Positions 1 to 9,746 are shown, numbered from the stretch's first letter. The stretch is DNA of 64,000 nt from JAXGPP01 sp040766885 (GCA_040766885.1 JAXGPP010000001.1:248001-312000); one strand, 5' to 3'. Notes: generated by a model from the sequence alone, not told the origin. Made by a program: numbers and translations.

Positions 1-3000
1 GCCCTTCCTCGTAGGCTTTCGCCAGCGCCGCGCGCGCCTCGGCCGCATCACCCTTCAACTCGTAGGCCAGGGCCAAATGGAACCGGGCGCTGGTGCCAAC
101 TGCGTCGTCGCGAATGAGCGGCAGAAGAAGCTCAATGGCACGAGCATGGTCGCCCCGGGAAAGGTGAATCAGGCCGAGTGTGTCCACCAGCGCCGGCACT
201 CGGCCCGCGACGGCGATCGCGCGATTTACCTGGGCGAGCGCTTTGTCGTCCTCTCCCCTGGCGAGGCGGAGCAAGGCCTGGTTATTGAGCGCGGCCATGT
301 TGTGCGGAGATATTTCGAGCGCGCGGCTGAACAGTGCGTCGGCCTCGTCCAATCGCCCGCGCATAAAACGCAGCGAGGCGACCGCCGCGAGCACCGACGC
401 GCTTTCCTGCAGGCTGCCGCACGCCGCCGCGAGCAGCGGTTCAGCCCGTTGTTCGGCTTCGGGTGCCGGCTTGCCCGTTGCCAGCACGGAGCACAAAGTT
501 GTGACCGCATCGGTCGAAGGCTCAGTACCGGCGGCAGGCAGGCAAAGGTCGACGGCCTCGCTGGTGGCGGCTTCCGAATCCCGCGTGGCCAGATAACCAG
601 CCAGTGCCAACTTGGCTTTGGGATCGATCTTGGCAGCTTCGCGGTAGGTCGCTTCCGCCGCACCGTGGTCTCCAGCCGATTCGTACACCTTCGCGCAACC
701 TGCCAACAATGCCGCTTCTTGTTCTGCCTGCGGCTTCGCTTCGCGCGCCTTGACCAGGAATGCCTCGACGAGCGGGGCGATCTCCGCCACCCGGTCTGCC
801 TGCTTGAGCCACTGTGCCCGGAGCATCAACGTCCGCGGCGATTTGGGTTCAGCCCTCTCCAGCCGCGAGATCGCTTCGTCGGCGGCGGCCGCGAATTGGT
901 CGCTCGCCATTTCACGATAGCGAAGGAGGAAATCAGCGTAATGTGCCAACCAGTCAGGGGCGGGAGACTGCCTGTGGGCAAGTCTTCTGATCTGCTCGGC
1001 CGCCTTGCGGTACTCGCCAAGCTGGGTATAGGCCGCAGCCAGGTTCAAGCGATCCTTGGCCGAGGGGTTAACCACGCCCTGGACAATTCCTTCGAGCATG
1101 GTCGCCGCCTGGCGAACGTTTTTCAACTCCCCGCGGCGAAGCAACAGATCGACGACCAGGCGTTTATCCTGCAATTCGCGAGGCTCGTCACCGCTGCCAT
1201 CACTGAGCAAGTCGACTGCTTCGCGAAATCCTTCATCTGTGCCGCCTCGCGCCACGATCTGTGCCAAGGTTTGCTTTACCTCACGACTTGAAGGATCCCG
1301 ACGCAAGGCGTCGCGCAAGAGTTCCTCGGCCCGGTTTGCATCCGTCGCGAAGTAGAATACGCCGGCTTGGACGATCGTATCGATTCCATTCGAATCGCCT
1401 TCGAGGAGCCGGGTGTAGTATGACTCCGCGGTGCCGCGATCGCCGGCCAGCGCGTATGCCCTTGCTGCGGCCAACGAACGTTTTGGCTCAGGGATATCTT
1501 GACAGTTCGAGAGCTCGGTGAGGGTCTCAGCCACTTTGTCGGGCGCTTTGTTGCGCAAGAAGCGGACAAGCTCGTACCACCACCGCGGCTCGCTCGGCGC
1601 GAGTCTCTTGGCCTCCCTGAATGCCGCCTCGGCCTCCTTCAAATTGTTCGCCAACCACTGCGTGTAGCCGAGCCAGACCTGGGCTGCCGGGTCTTTAGAC
1701 CGGCGTCGGGCGGCTTCTTTGGCGTCCGTCACAGCCTGCGCGATATTCCCCACCGCAATGCTTCTGCCGATGGCGGCTTGTGACCCGGGGGCGGAAAGCG
1801 CTAATGGCAAAGGCAGGCCGCTACCGCTATCGTGGCCCATCGACTCGCCACCGGCCGCCTTATAGAGATCGAGGAGCTTCGCCAAGTCCCGTTCTTCGTG
1901 CACGCCGGATGCGTCCAACTCCATGGCGCGCTGGTATTCGGCCATGGCGGCGTCGATATTGCCCTGCCGTTCGAGCAACAGTGATTTTGCCCGGAACGTC
2001 TCCCGCCAGCGCGGCCGCATCGCTTCAAGTTCACGCACTAGTTGTTGCGCCTCGGCGAGCCCCGCCTCGTTGCCGGCACCACCGGCGGCCAGGAGGCGAT
2101 AGATCCGGTATACCCGCCAGTTGCATCCCGACCGGCCCTCCACGCGGCGAAGTTCTGCCTCCCTTTTCTCCAGCTTTGGATAGTCTTCCTGAGCCAGGGC
2201 GATGGAGCATAACCGATCGATGAACGTCGGATCATCTGGTCGAAGCTCGCGGATTTCTTCCAGGTATTGTACCGCAAGCTCCAGTTGGTTCCGGTCCGTT
2301 GCCAGCGCCGCGAGACGCACTAGCACGGCGATCCGCTGCTCGTCTTTGGTGAGCCGCGCGAGTGCGCCAGCCAAGAGCTTCTCGACGGCGTCAGCCTCTT
2401 GTCGCACCAGCATGAGATCGGCTCGCAGCAGGAAGGCGTCAAATCCGCCGCCCGCGTTCTGGTATCCCTCGAGAGCTCTATCTGCCTCTGCGGGATCCAA
2501 TCGCTCGTACGACAAGATCAGGAATCGCCAGTCGGCCGGCGACTTGCCCGGACTCGATTCCGCGTCCCTCAGGATTTCCAGCGTAACTCCCTTTTCATCT
2601 CCTCGCGCTGCGCTGAGGCTGGCGGCAAACTTCTTGGTGGTGAAGTGGTCGGGCTGAGCCTTTTTTACCAGCTCGAGCAGATCTTCCACGGAGGCCCAGT
2701 CGCGCGATTCCCGTGGCAGCGTAAGTTGCTGCTTGATCGATGCGGTTCCCAATGTCAGCAAAACCTCCGCAGTCGCCTCCGGCTGCTTCCCCGCTTGCTG
2801 ATAGTGATCGATCGCCGCATCGAGCAGGCCGGCCGCTTCACAGGCTCGGCCCGCCGCGAGCCTGAATCCAACGACGTCGGGCTGGAGGCGAACCGCGTCC
2901 TGGTAGGCTTGAACGGCCAGATCCCAGATCTGCATCCGCGTGTACACCTCGCCCATCAGGACATAGGCGTTGGCCTTAATGCTCTTCGGGTCGGCAGTTG

Positions 3001-4327
3001 AGAGGTCGCTACCCTCGAAAGGAAACTCCAGCGTAACCACTCCGCGCAGGGTTTCCGGCAAGCCATCCAATTCGTTCGCTGCCAGCCCCCGCTCGGCATT
3101 CAGCAGATCGTACACGGCTTTCATCCGCGCCCGCTCAAAAGGCGACGCCGTAAGGCCGGCAGCCGTCCGCGATTTGTCCAGGGCGACCAACTCGCTCTTG
3201 GCCTCTTCCAGGCGTCCGAACTGAATGAGGGTTCGGACGAGTTGTGCGTTAAGCTCGAAATCCTGTTCCCCCACACCGCGGCCCAGGCGGAGCATTCTTA
3301 ACGATTCGCTCAGATCATCTGGATCCTGACTCTGCGCGTACTTCACAGCGTAGCATCGCGCAGCACACTGGTAGGCTCGCGACTCCCAGGGGAAGTTTTT
3401 CAGACACTTCTTGTAGTAGTCCAAAGCCACGTCAACTTGCACTTTGTCAAACGCGTCTTCCGCAGCAGCCAGGAGTACTGCCCCATCGGCGTCTCCGTCC
3501 GATTGCAACGCGATTGCCTTCTTCAGGTCGTCTGGGGCGCCAACCAAGTTGTGTTTCTTGCGATACTTGTGGCGGACGAGCCACGCCTGGGCAGAACTCT
3601 CGTTCGCAGCGACCATTTCATCGATCACTGCATCCGCCCGCGCGATCCGTGTGGCCATGTCCAGTCGAACCGGCGGCGAATCGCTGGACGGCTGTTTATC
3701 CGAGTCGAGGATACAGCTTTTGTCCCGCAGCAGGGACGCTAACCATACCGCGAGCTCAATGTGGTGCTCGGTTCCCTTTCCAAGAACGATTGCCTTTTCC
3801 AGTTCTCTGGCGACTTCCGTCCATCTCATGGGATCGTTGCCGGTTCTCGCCAGCATGGCGAGTGCGACCGCCTGAACGTACTGCGCCTTCGCATCATTGG
3901 CCGATGTCTTCAGCAGTCGCTTCGCCTCGGCCAGAGCATCCTGAGGGCGGTCCACTTCCAAGAGAAGTTCGGCGAGGCGGCGCCGCAGCGAGGTGTTCTC
4001 CGGGACGAGCGCCAAGGCCTCGAAATAGAGACTGACGGCGCGCCGTTTGCGCTCCGGTGTCTTGGCGGCCCGATCATAGGTTTCGGCGAGTCTCACCCGG
4101 GCTTCGACCGCGTCCGGCTTGAGCTTCAAGTAGCGATAGAGCGTCTCGGCCGCCCGGCTCCAGTGCTCTTCGGCCGCGAGTGTGTCGGCCCGCGCAAGCA
4201 GGGCATCGGCGTTTCGCTGCACCTGGTAACCGTGCCAGAAGTAGGCGGCGATCGCCAGTGCCGGGATGCCTACTGCCAAGAGCAGCAGAAAGCGGGTGTT
4301 TACCGTCCAGGAAGAAGGTTTCGGCAT
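1..4327 (-). CDS. Giant membrane-anchored TPR protein (partial, runs off left edge)
   Basis: From the ATG at 4325-4327 the minus-strand frame reads to position 1 in every stretch translated (both ends and several internal parts), giving at least 1,442 codons; the C-terminus lies outside the window. The N-terminus has a short basic head and one hydrophobic segment (FLLLLAVGIPALAIAAY, residues about 13-29), so it is a signal-anchor, not a lipoprotein. Everything after it is Ala/Leu-rich helical repeats of TPR type, for example LKPDAVEARVRLAETYDRA near residue 65 and ALNNQALLRLARGEDDKALA near the left end. It is last in the exosortase/GumC operon, 164 bases after the tyrosine-kinase gene. Exosortase loci often carry a very long TPR protein (PrsT type); an equivalent role in polymer export or assembly is inference. 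The long plus-strand frames here are antisense shadows. Confidence 0.85.
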   Translation of the reverse strand, partial: MPKPSSWTVNTRFLLLLAVGIPALAIAAYFWHGYQVQRNADALLARADTLAAEEHWSRAAETLYRYLKLKPDAVEARVRLAETYDRAAKTPERKRRAVSLYFEALALVPENTSLRRRLAELLLEVDRPQDALAEAKRLLKTSANDAKAQYVQAVALAMLARTGNDPMRWTEVARELEKAIVLGKGTEHHIELAVWLASLLRDKSCILDSDKQPSSDSPPVRLDMATRIARADAVIDEMVAANESSAQAWLVRHKYRKKHNLVGAPDDLKKAIALQSDGDADGAVLLAAAEDAFDKVQVDVALDYYKKCLKNFPWESRAYQCAARCYAVKYAQSQDPDDLSESLRMLRLGRGVGEQDFELNAQLVRTLIQFGRLEEAKSELVALDKSRTAAGLTASPFERARMKAVYDLLNAERGLAANELDGLPETLRGVVTLEFPFEGSDLSTADPKSIKANAYVLMGEVYTRMQIWDLAVQAYQDAVRLQPDVVGFRLAAGRACEAAGLLDAAIDHYQQAGKQPEATAEVLLTLGTASIKQQLTLPRESRDWASVEDLLELVKKAQPDHFTTKKFAASLSAARGDEKGVTLEILRDAESSPGKSPADWRFLILSYERLDPAEADRALEGYQNAGGGFDAFLLRADLMLVRQEADAVEKLLAGALARLTKDEQRIAVLVRLAALATDRNQLELAVQYLEEIRELRPDDPTFIDRLCSIALAQEDYPKLEKREAELRRVEGRSGCNWRVYRIYRLLAAGGAGNEAGLAEAQQLVRELEAMRPRWRETFRAKSLLLERQGNIDAAMAEYQRAMELDASGVHEERDLAKLLDLYKAAGGESMGHDSGSGLPLPLALSAPGSQAAIGRSIAVGNIAQAVTDAKEAARRRSKDPAAQVWLGYTQWLANNLKEAEAAFREAKRLAPSEPRWWYELVRFLRNKAPDKVAETLTELSNCQDIPEPKRSLAAARAYALAGDRGTAESYYTRLLEGDSNGIDTIVQAGVFYFATDANRAEELLRDALRRDPSSREVKQTLAQIVARGGTDEGFREAVDLLSDGSGDEPRELQDKRLVVDLLLRRGELKNVRQAATMLEGIVQGVVNPSAKDRLNLAAAYTQLGEYRKAAEQIRRLAHRQSPAPDWLAHYADFLLRYREMASDQFAAAADEAISRLERAEPKSPRTLMLRAQWLKQADRVAEIAPLVEAFLVKAREAKPQAEQEAALLAGCAKVYESAGDHGAAEATYREAAKIDPKAKLALAGYLATRDSEAATSEAVDLCLPAAGTEPSTDAVTTLCSVLATGKPAPEAEQRAEPLLAAACGSLQESASVLAAVASLRFMRGRLDEADALFSRALEISPHNMAALNNQALLRLARGEDDKALAQVNRAIAVAGRVPALVDTLGLIHLSRGDHARAIELLLPLIRDDAVGTSARFHLALAYELKGDAAEARAALAKAYEEG

Positions 4328-4491
4328 ATCATCTAAACGAGAACTGAGCGGTTGAGGCACACACCACGGCTATGACCTTCACGCCCCGTACGGGGCCACG
4401 CGAGGATGCCCATCGAGCAGAACGCGGCGCGACTTCGCGCCGGCCAGAAGAGGCACCACTGCGGCAGCAGGAAGGAACCGTTGGGCCCAAA

Positions 4492-6780
4492 TCACGATCC
4501 GTGGCTATGGCCGTTTGAACCACCGGCTTCAATGTATTGCCGTGCGTGGTAGTCGCTTCCATAACGACTCGCGTACTTCTCCGAGGGCACCCCGTTCAGC
4601 ACGAACCCGATCGGTCTGGCGTTGGCCGAAAAGAGCTTCTGGCAGGCTGCTTCGACCTGGGACTGCCGGCTCACGTCGCGCATGGCGCAGACCAGGGTTC
4701 CGTCAGCAGCCTTGCAGACCGACAGCGCTTCGCCCACTCCAAGCACCGGTGGGGTGTCCACGACTATGTAGCGGTACATCTGGCCAAGCGACTTGAACAC
4801 GGCTTCGAGTTTGTCTTGCTGCAGGATGAAGTGGGGGTGCCGTTTGACGTTTCCCGCCGCGAGTACATGGATGGGAGCAAAACGCTGGCTAATGATTGTG
4901 GTCTCCAGATCCCGCCGGTCGGCGCTCTCCTTTGCCAGCAGATCGGCCAGTCCGGGGCCCGCCGGGAGATTCAAGAGGTCGTGGAGGCCGGCTTTTCGCA
5001 GGTCGCCGTCCACGAGCAGCACAGGTTCGTGGCTGCACAGCGCAAGGCTTCTGGCCAACTGCAGTGCCACGCTCGTTTTGCCCTCGCCACTGATGGCACT
5101 GGTTACAGCCACCGTGCGGATTCCGTCCGCTTCGCGGGACAGCATCAGACTGCGGCAGAGGTAATGAATGCTGTCTTCAAAAAGGCCCAACTGCCGTGAG
5201 AATGCCCGGCCTGACCAGGTGGTGGCGAGTCGAGGTTTGAGCGGCAGGTTGGGAACTTCCGAGAGGATGGGCAGTGCGGCGGCGTGGCTCAGTTGCTGCG
5301 CCATCACTACCCGTTGCATGCGGTACTCCCAGAACAGCGCGAGAAGGGCGGGAATTACGAACGCCCCCAGCCCTGCGGCAGCCATCTGCTGGAACGGATA
5401 TTTGGGGCGGACGGGGGGCTGGGCCTTAGTGAGGATTGTAACACCTGACGGGGCCTGCTGCTCGGTGGTGAACAGGTCGGCGCGTTCCTTTATCATCTGC
5501 CGGACCTGTTCAGCCATCTGCAACTCGGCTTGTCTCGACGCAAGCTCCATGGCTTTCTGGGCCCGTTTTTGTTGGGGGGAATTCGTGGCCAGGCTGTCGA
5601 TAAGCTTCTGTTTGGCCGTCTCGATCTTCTCCCCAAGCAGGCTTTCCAGGGTTTCGTGCATGCGGATTTCGGCCTGAAGCTTGGCCACTTGCGCAACGAC
5701 CTGTTCGCGCTGCTCTCGCGAAGCCCTGGCTTGAAGTGTCGGGAAAATTCTCTCCCTGGCAGTCTTCTTCGCCTGATCGAGGCTTTCCTCAAACTGCTGC
5801 AACTGCGCCTGAAGCCGCTGTAAGGCAGGATTCGTTTGCCCCGAGCGTGTCACCGCCTGCATCTGACGGATCTGGACTTCGACTGCTGCCATCAGACGCT
5901 TGATCTCTTGGACCTCCGGCGCTTTCTCCATTTCGATGGCCACCACGTCATCGGGAATGGCGACCTGCTCCATACCGTCGAGCGTCTCCTGAGTCGCTGT
6001 GAGCGTGGCCTGCAACACTTGCCGTTCGACCACGCTACTGGACACGTCGTCCAGCCATTTCTGGATCATCGCACGCGAGTCAATGAACTCGGGGGTGGCT
6101 GGTTCTGTGGTCGGGTCTGCGTCGTTCGCCAGCTTCTGGACTTCCTCGCGAAGCCCATTCACTTGTTTATCGCGCCGGGTGACCTCCTTCTCCAATAAGT
6201 CCACGATCCGACTGAAACGGGTTACTGTGTCGTCATCCTGCAACCTGACGAATTCCTCGACCACCGCGTTGACGATGGCCGCCGCGTTGTTCCGGTTCGG
6301 CGACTCAAACCGCACCGAGAACAGATCGGATTCGTTTTCCGATGCGATCTTCAACTCGGCGCGCAAGTCTTTCGCCTTGTCGTCCATTTCGAGTATTTCG
6401 GGCATCGAGGCGATTTCCGGCCGCTCGACAACTTTCTGTAAGACTGCTGGGCTGCGGATGAGTTCCACCTGGGTTCGCACAAATCGATCGCCACCGGCCT
6501 GGTTGTCTTGCCGGAGGCCCGCGACCACCATTGGCGAATGGCCCGAATCGATTCGCAGCCAGGCGGCGGCCTCGTACGTGGGTCTGATCACCATCCACAC
6601 AATTACGACGGCGGCCGTCGCCAGCATCAGCCCCAGGGGGATGCTGAAGTACCACCACTGGCGAACGCTTTGCCACACCAGTGCCGGGCTGATCGCCGGC
6701 CCGGCAGATCCGTCGTCCTGTAGGTCGGCCGATTGCACCTGCATCCAGTTCACTCCCGTTCGGGCCAGGTTGGAATTCAT
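4492..6780 (-). CDS. Wzz/GumC-type chain-length protein fused to a bacterial tyrosine kinase (BY-kinase)
   Basis: About 762 residues from the ATG at 6780; in-frame starts at 6816 (ATG) and 6864 (GTG) also exist. The order is an N-terminal TM helix (YFSIPLGLMLATAAVVIVWM), a Wzz-type periplasmic domain (RPTYEAAAWLRI), a long coiled coil rich in Gln/Glu/Ala, a second TM helix (AAAGLGAFVIPALLALFW), then a cytoplasmic P-loop kinase. The kinase shows Walker A SGEGKTS, Walker A' LLVDGDLR and Walker B YIVVDTPP. The C-terminus ends in a tyrosine cluster (YASRYGSDYHARQY), the usual autophosphorylation site of Wzc/EpsB-type enzymes. In this family, phosphorylation cycling controls polysaccharide polymerisation and export at the inner membrane. 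It lies between the exosortase and the giant TPR gene. Family assignment is firm; the exported polymer is unknown, and no polymerase or flippase is visible in the window. Confidence 0.92.
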   Translation of the reverse strand: MNSNLARTGVNWMQVQSADLQDDGSAGPAISPALVWQSVRQWWYFSIPLGLMLATAAVVIVWMVIRPTYEAAAWLRIDSGHSPMVVAGLRQDNQAGGDRFVRTQVELIRSPAVLQKVVERPEIASMPEILEMDDKAKDLRAELKIASENESDLFSVRFESPNRNNAAAIVNAVVEEFVRLQDDDTVTRFSRIVDLLEKEVTRRDKQVNGLREEVQKLANDADPTTEPATPEFIDSRAMIQKWLDDVSSSVVERQVLQATLTATQETLDGMEQVAIPDDVVAIEMEKAPEVQEIKRLMAAVEVQIRQMQAVTRSGQTNPALQRLQAQLQQFEESLDQAKKTARERIFPTLQARASREQREQVVAQVAKLQAEIRMHETLESLLGEKIETAKQKLIDSLATNSPQQKRAQKAMELASRQAELQMAEQVRQMIKERADLFTTEQQAPSGVTILTKAQPPVRPKYPFQQMAAAGLGAFVIPALLALFWEYRMQRVVMAQQLSHAAALPILSEVPNLPLKPRLATTWSGRAFSRQLGLFEDSIHYLCRSLMLSREADGIRTVAVTSAISGEGKTSVALQLARSLALCSHEPVLLVDGDLRKAGLHDLLNLPAGPGLADLLAKESADRRDLETTIISQRFAPIHVLAAGNVKRHPHFILQQDKLEAVFKSLGQMYRYIVVDTPPVLGVGEALSVCKAADGTLVCAMRDVSRQSQVEAACQKLFSANARPIGFVLNGVPSEKYASRYGSDYHARQYIEAGGSNGHSHGS

Positions 6781-6919
6781 CGGCGTCGCCTCGTGTTCCG
6801 GAATCGGTCGAATCATCTTGTCGTGAACGCCCGTTTGGCAGGCCGATCGGCGTCTGCCTTGCACGCGAATGATTGGGCGGAGGCCTGTGCGGTGATTTCC
6901 GGCTCCGCCCCGTTCCTAT

Positions 6920-7945
6920 TCATGAAGCTCCCACGATGCCGCTCGGTGTTTCCGGGTCCTGCCGCAGCAACAACTCGCTGCCGCGAACCGATTCGGCTTC
7001 GATGAACAGGCGGCCAAGACACCACAACACGGCGCTGAACATGAGCACCGCCACCAGTGTTGTCAGCAGGCCCGCCCAATCGTGCGACACCTTGCGTGAC
7101 GCTTCGGTGGAGACGTACTGATACAACACGGCGATGGTGGTGATGCGGAAGACATTGGCCGCCACCGCAACGGGCGCCACAGTGCCAAGCAGAAGCAGTT
7201 TCTGCCACCAGGGCTTCGGCATCAGCACCGCGCACACGAATGCCACGGCTGCGACCCCCATTAACATCCGCAATCCGCTGCATTCCCGGTTCACTTCCAA
7301 GGTCTGGTCATCAACAATGATCGTCGTCCCCTCCTGGATGGCCGGCATGCCCAGCGACTGGAGCGTGAACGAACTCGCCGTGGCAGCGATCCGCTGCAAA
7401 GGCTCGCCCAGGGCGTGTTCGAGACGGTAGGGGAGCGGGATCATGAAATAGAGGAAGACGAGCGACGGCAGGCACCACCAGAGAAGCCGCCAACCGCCGA
7501 ACAGCAGCACCGCGCCGGCCAGCCAGACGGAGATCGACCAGCCGTCGAATGCCGGCAGGAATAGCCTCGCCCCGGCCACGCGAATCGCCAGCGCCAGCAG
7601 CACCACGCTCAGCCCGGTCCACAGGGCCGGCCGCACGTTTTGCGGGAATGACTCGCGGCGGTACCAGAGCAACGCCAGTGCGATGGGGATGACGAGAAAT
7701 CCGTGTGAATAGTCCTCCACATTATACCAACGCTCGCCAAGCGCCAGAAACGTGGACCAGTACGACCAGACGAAGACGAGTCCCATCGCCAGTCCGCCGA
7801 GAGCCAATCCCCGGTGTCGCTGAACAGCGGAGATCAATTCAGCCGCGGCCGATCGGACGGATCGGTCTGCGTCGACAATCGCAGCGTCCGTCGACCTGGA
7901 AGCCGCGGCGGTGCCAGTGTGTGATGAGCGAGGTGTCTTAGGCAT
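6920..7945 (-). CDS. Exosortase (EpsH/Xrt family transpeptidase)
   Basis: Polytopic membrane protein of about 341 residues. The ATG at 7945 is preferred; an in-frame GTG at 7981 would add 12 residues. Catalytic motifs of the exosortase/archaeosortase family are present: the Cys in NRECSGLRM, the Arg in ANVFRITT and the His in SHDWAG, each beside predicted TM helices. Early segments DYSHGFLVIPIALALLWYRR and IPLPYRLEHALGEPL also match the family. Exosortases cleave the PEP-CTERM tail of exported proteins at the cytoplasmic membrane. The two PEP-CTERM proteins at 26.5 and 27.9 kb are likely substrates. There is no fused EpsI-like domain: the protein stops soon after the last TM helix. It starts about 40 bases after the response-regulator gene and probably shares its transcript. 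Confidence 0.93.
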   Translation of the reverse strand: MPKTPRSSHTGTAAASRSTDAAIVDADRSVRSAAAELISAVQRHRGLALGGLAMGLVFVWSYWSTFLALGERWYNVEDYSHGFLVIPIALALLWYRRESFPQNVRPALWTGLSVVLLALAIRVAGARLFLPAFDGWSISVWLAGAVLLFGGWRLLWWCLPSLVFLYFMIPLPYRLEHALGEPLQRIAATASSFTLQSLGMPAIQEGTTIIVDDQTLEVNRECSGLRMLMGVAAVAFVCAVLMPKPWWQKLLLLGTVAPVAVAANVFRITTIAVLYQYVSTEASRKVSHDWAGLLTTLVAVLMFSAVLWCLGRLFIEAESVRGSELLLRQDPETPSGIVGAS

Positions 7946-7987
7946 ATCTTGCCAATGAACGTGGCCGGATGGTTGGTGCACAGTGCT

Positions 7988-8653
7988 TCAGCGCGGCTGC
8001 GCCAGATCAAGACTGCGCTGATGCCCGTTGGTGCTTTCTTTTGGAGCGTCTGCCACGGTGAGGGCGAAGTGCACAAGTTCCGACAACGATCTGAGTTCGA
8101 GCTTCTTCATGAGCTGATTTCGCCGCAATTCCACAGTCCGCACACAGACGTCCATGGCTTCGGCAATCGCTTTCTTGGATCGTCCCTCGGCAATCATCTT
8201 GAGCACCCACCGATCACGCACGTTCAGTCGAGAAAGTCGCGATTCACTGTCTTGCTGTTGGGCGGCACGCTCGCGGCGCCGACTGTCCACCGTGATGGCC
8301 TCGATGATCGCGTCCCAAAGTTCATGTTCGCGAAACGGTTTCTCGAGAAAGTGCACCGCTCCGGCCCGCATCGCTCGCACGGCGATCGACAGTGTCGAAT
8401 GCGATGTCAGAAAGATCACGGGCAGCGTCGAGCCGCGCGCGGCAAGTTGCTGCTGGATCTCCAGGCCGTTGACGCCCGGTATCCGGACTTCCAGCACGGC
8501 GCACCCCGGACGAGCGAGTACGCCCGCCTCGAAGAAGGCCTCACCCGAGGCGTATGCTTCGCACTGGAGATTCATCGTGTACACGAGACTCCGGACGGCG
8601 TCACGGGTAGCTGCATCAGGATCAACGACGAATACAGCAGCGTCGTTTTGCAT
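7988..8653 (-). CDS. FixJ/NarL-like response regulator with Glu in place of the phospho-acceptor Asp
   Basis: 221 residues: a receiver domain (about 5-120) and a C-terminal LuxR-type helix-turn-helix (about 150-205, with KKAIAEAMDVCVRTVELRR). The receiver keeps the acidic pair (VVDPD), the conserved Thr (FLTSHS) and the Lys (LEKPF). The residue aligned with the phospho-acceptor Asp is Glu55 (AVLEVRIPGVNG; codon GAA at 8489-8491). In the family this position is normally Asp in a V-D-V-R-M-P-G context. Asp-to-Glu often mimics the phosphorylated state, so this regulator may be constitutively active or controlled without a kinase; that is inference. It is the first gene of the exosortase operon and is the obvious candidate regulator for it and for the giant gene across the intergenic region. 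Confidence 0.92.
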   Translation of the reverse strand: MQNDAAVFVVDPDAATRDAVRSLVYTMNLQCEAYASGEAFFEAGVLARPGCAVLEVRIPGVNGLEIQQQLAARGSTLPVIFLTSHSTLSIAVRAMRAGAVHFLEKPFREHELWDAIIEAITVDSRRRERAAQQQDSESRLSRLNVRDRWVLKMIAEGRSKKAIAEAMDVCVRTVELRRNQLMKKLELRSLSELVHFALTVADAPKESTNGHQRSLDLAQPR

Positions 8654-8743
8654 GATCCGGTCCTTAAACTGAACGCTTGGCGTCGTGCAGGGTCGTGAAG
8701 GGCTAAGACAGGACTGACGCTACGCACAGGCCGCGCGAGACAT

Positions 8744-8774
8744 CCCCGGTGGCGACACGTCGATTCCACCGGGG
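8744..8774. other. Inverted repeat upstream of the response-regulator gene
   Basis: A perfect 9-bp inverted repeat (CCCCGGTGG / CCACCGGGG) with a 13-base spacer lies about 90 bases upstream of the regulator start at 8653. It could be a leader hairpin or a regulator site; there is no T-run to suggest a terminator. Confidence 0.4.
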
Positions 8775-8881
8775 TCTGGCAACGTTAGACGTTCCGTCTC
8801 CCGCGTCGGAGGGGGCGTGCCAATTGGGTCAGGCGATAGATGGAGGCAACAGAACGAGGTGTGTGTAGGTGTTGCGAAGTT

Positions 8882-8899
8882 CTCGGCGTTACCGCCGAG
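8882..8899. other. Small perfect hairpin in the intergenic region
   Basis: A 7-bp stem CTCGGCG / CGCCGAG with a 4-base loop, eight bases before the imperfect TCGCGCAA site. Function unknown. Confidence 0.35.
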
Positions 8900-9740
8900 T
8901 ACGCAATCGCGCAAAGGAGGGATCAATACCCAGGCGGTTCAGAACACGGTTGGCGCGCACTCCGTGCTTCTCGGTTGCGCAAACCTTCGCTGGGATTACC
9001 TGACTTCACGCAACCATCCTTGGCTTGTCGGCGAACAGTTCCATGCCACACAACCTCTGCGCTCCCTGACGGAGGTCTTGGGCAGCAGCCGCTATGGGCA
9101 ACTGCGATTGTTCGAGGATAACGAGATACCCATCGCGGTCAACAGTTTGATACGTGCATTTTGTGTCAGTTGCGCAAAAATGCTTCGATTGGGTGGGGGT
9201 TGGTTTACGGCTAGTATCGTATCAGCGTCGGTTTTGCGCAAGACATATGTGGATTCGGTCAGCAGCAAAGTACTTAAAATTGGCATATTGTATTTACCCA
9301 TAAGTGGTATGTTTCCGGGCGCGGAAGTATTCCTCCTGCCCCACTCTTCCCCCACTCTTCGCACTGACGCTGGCCGCGATCGTCTCCGCTGGGAAACGCC
9401 GCATCCCGTCGTCTCGTGCCATTGCCGTCTCGGCGACATTGGCGCCACGAGCCTGACGTCCGGCGATTTGGCAGACAGCCGACAGGAATTTGCCGGTAGC
9501 TGCTTGTACAGGCGTAATCGCTTCATTAGCATGCTGTCGTTTGGCGTTACATTGGAGCCACACCGCAAATCCTCGACTTCCCCGTATTGGCGGGTGTCTC
9601 TCGTCGGCCATTGAGGGCAAATCAGCGATTCGCTGCGCTCGTGGAGTGGACTTTTGGTCGGCATGTGATCCGCCTTGCGTGTTCGCACGGCCACATTGCG
9701 TCGCCGCGCTGGAGTTTCGACATCTCGTGATTAGCACCAA

Positions 9741-9746
9741 AGGAGG
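9741..9746 (+). promoter_or_regulatory. Ribosome binding site fixing the GTG start of the giant gene
   Basis: A full AGGAGG lies six bases before the GTG at 9753 and no other start with a comparable site is close, so it decides this non-ATG start. Confidence 0.85.

Noticed and set aside
77..4336. Several plus-strand frames (up to 404 codons) opposite the left TPR gene
   Set aside because: The minus strand gives a coherent TPR protein with TM anchor; the plus frames are antisense to it, overlap each other and show no domain or ribosome site.
9250..9310. Possible sigma-54 promoter (TTGGCATATTG...) before the giant gene
   Set aside because: The required GG and GC are not ten bases apart; the -12 GC is missing.
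8817..9614. 265-codon plus-strand frame in the 1.1 kb intergenic region
   Set aside because: No recognisable protein, no ribosome site, irregular composition, and it covers the A+T-rich promoter-like area.
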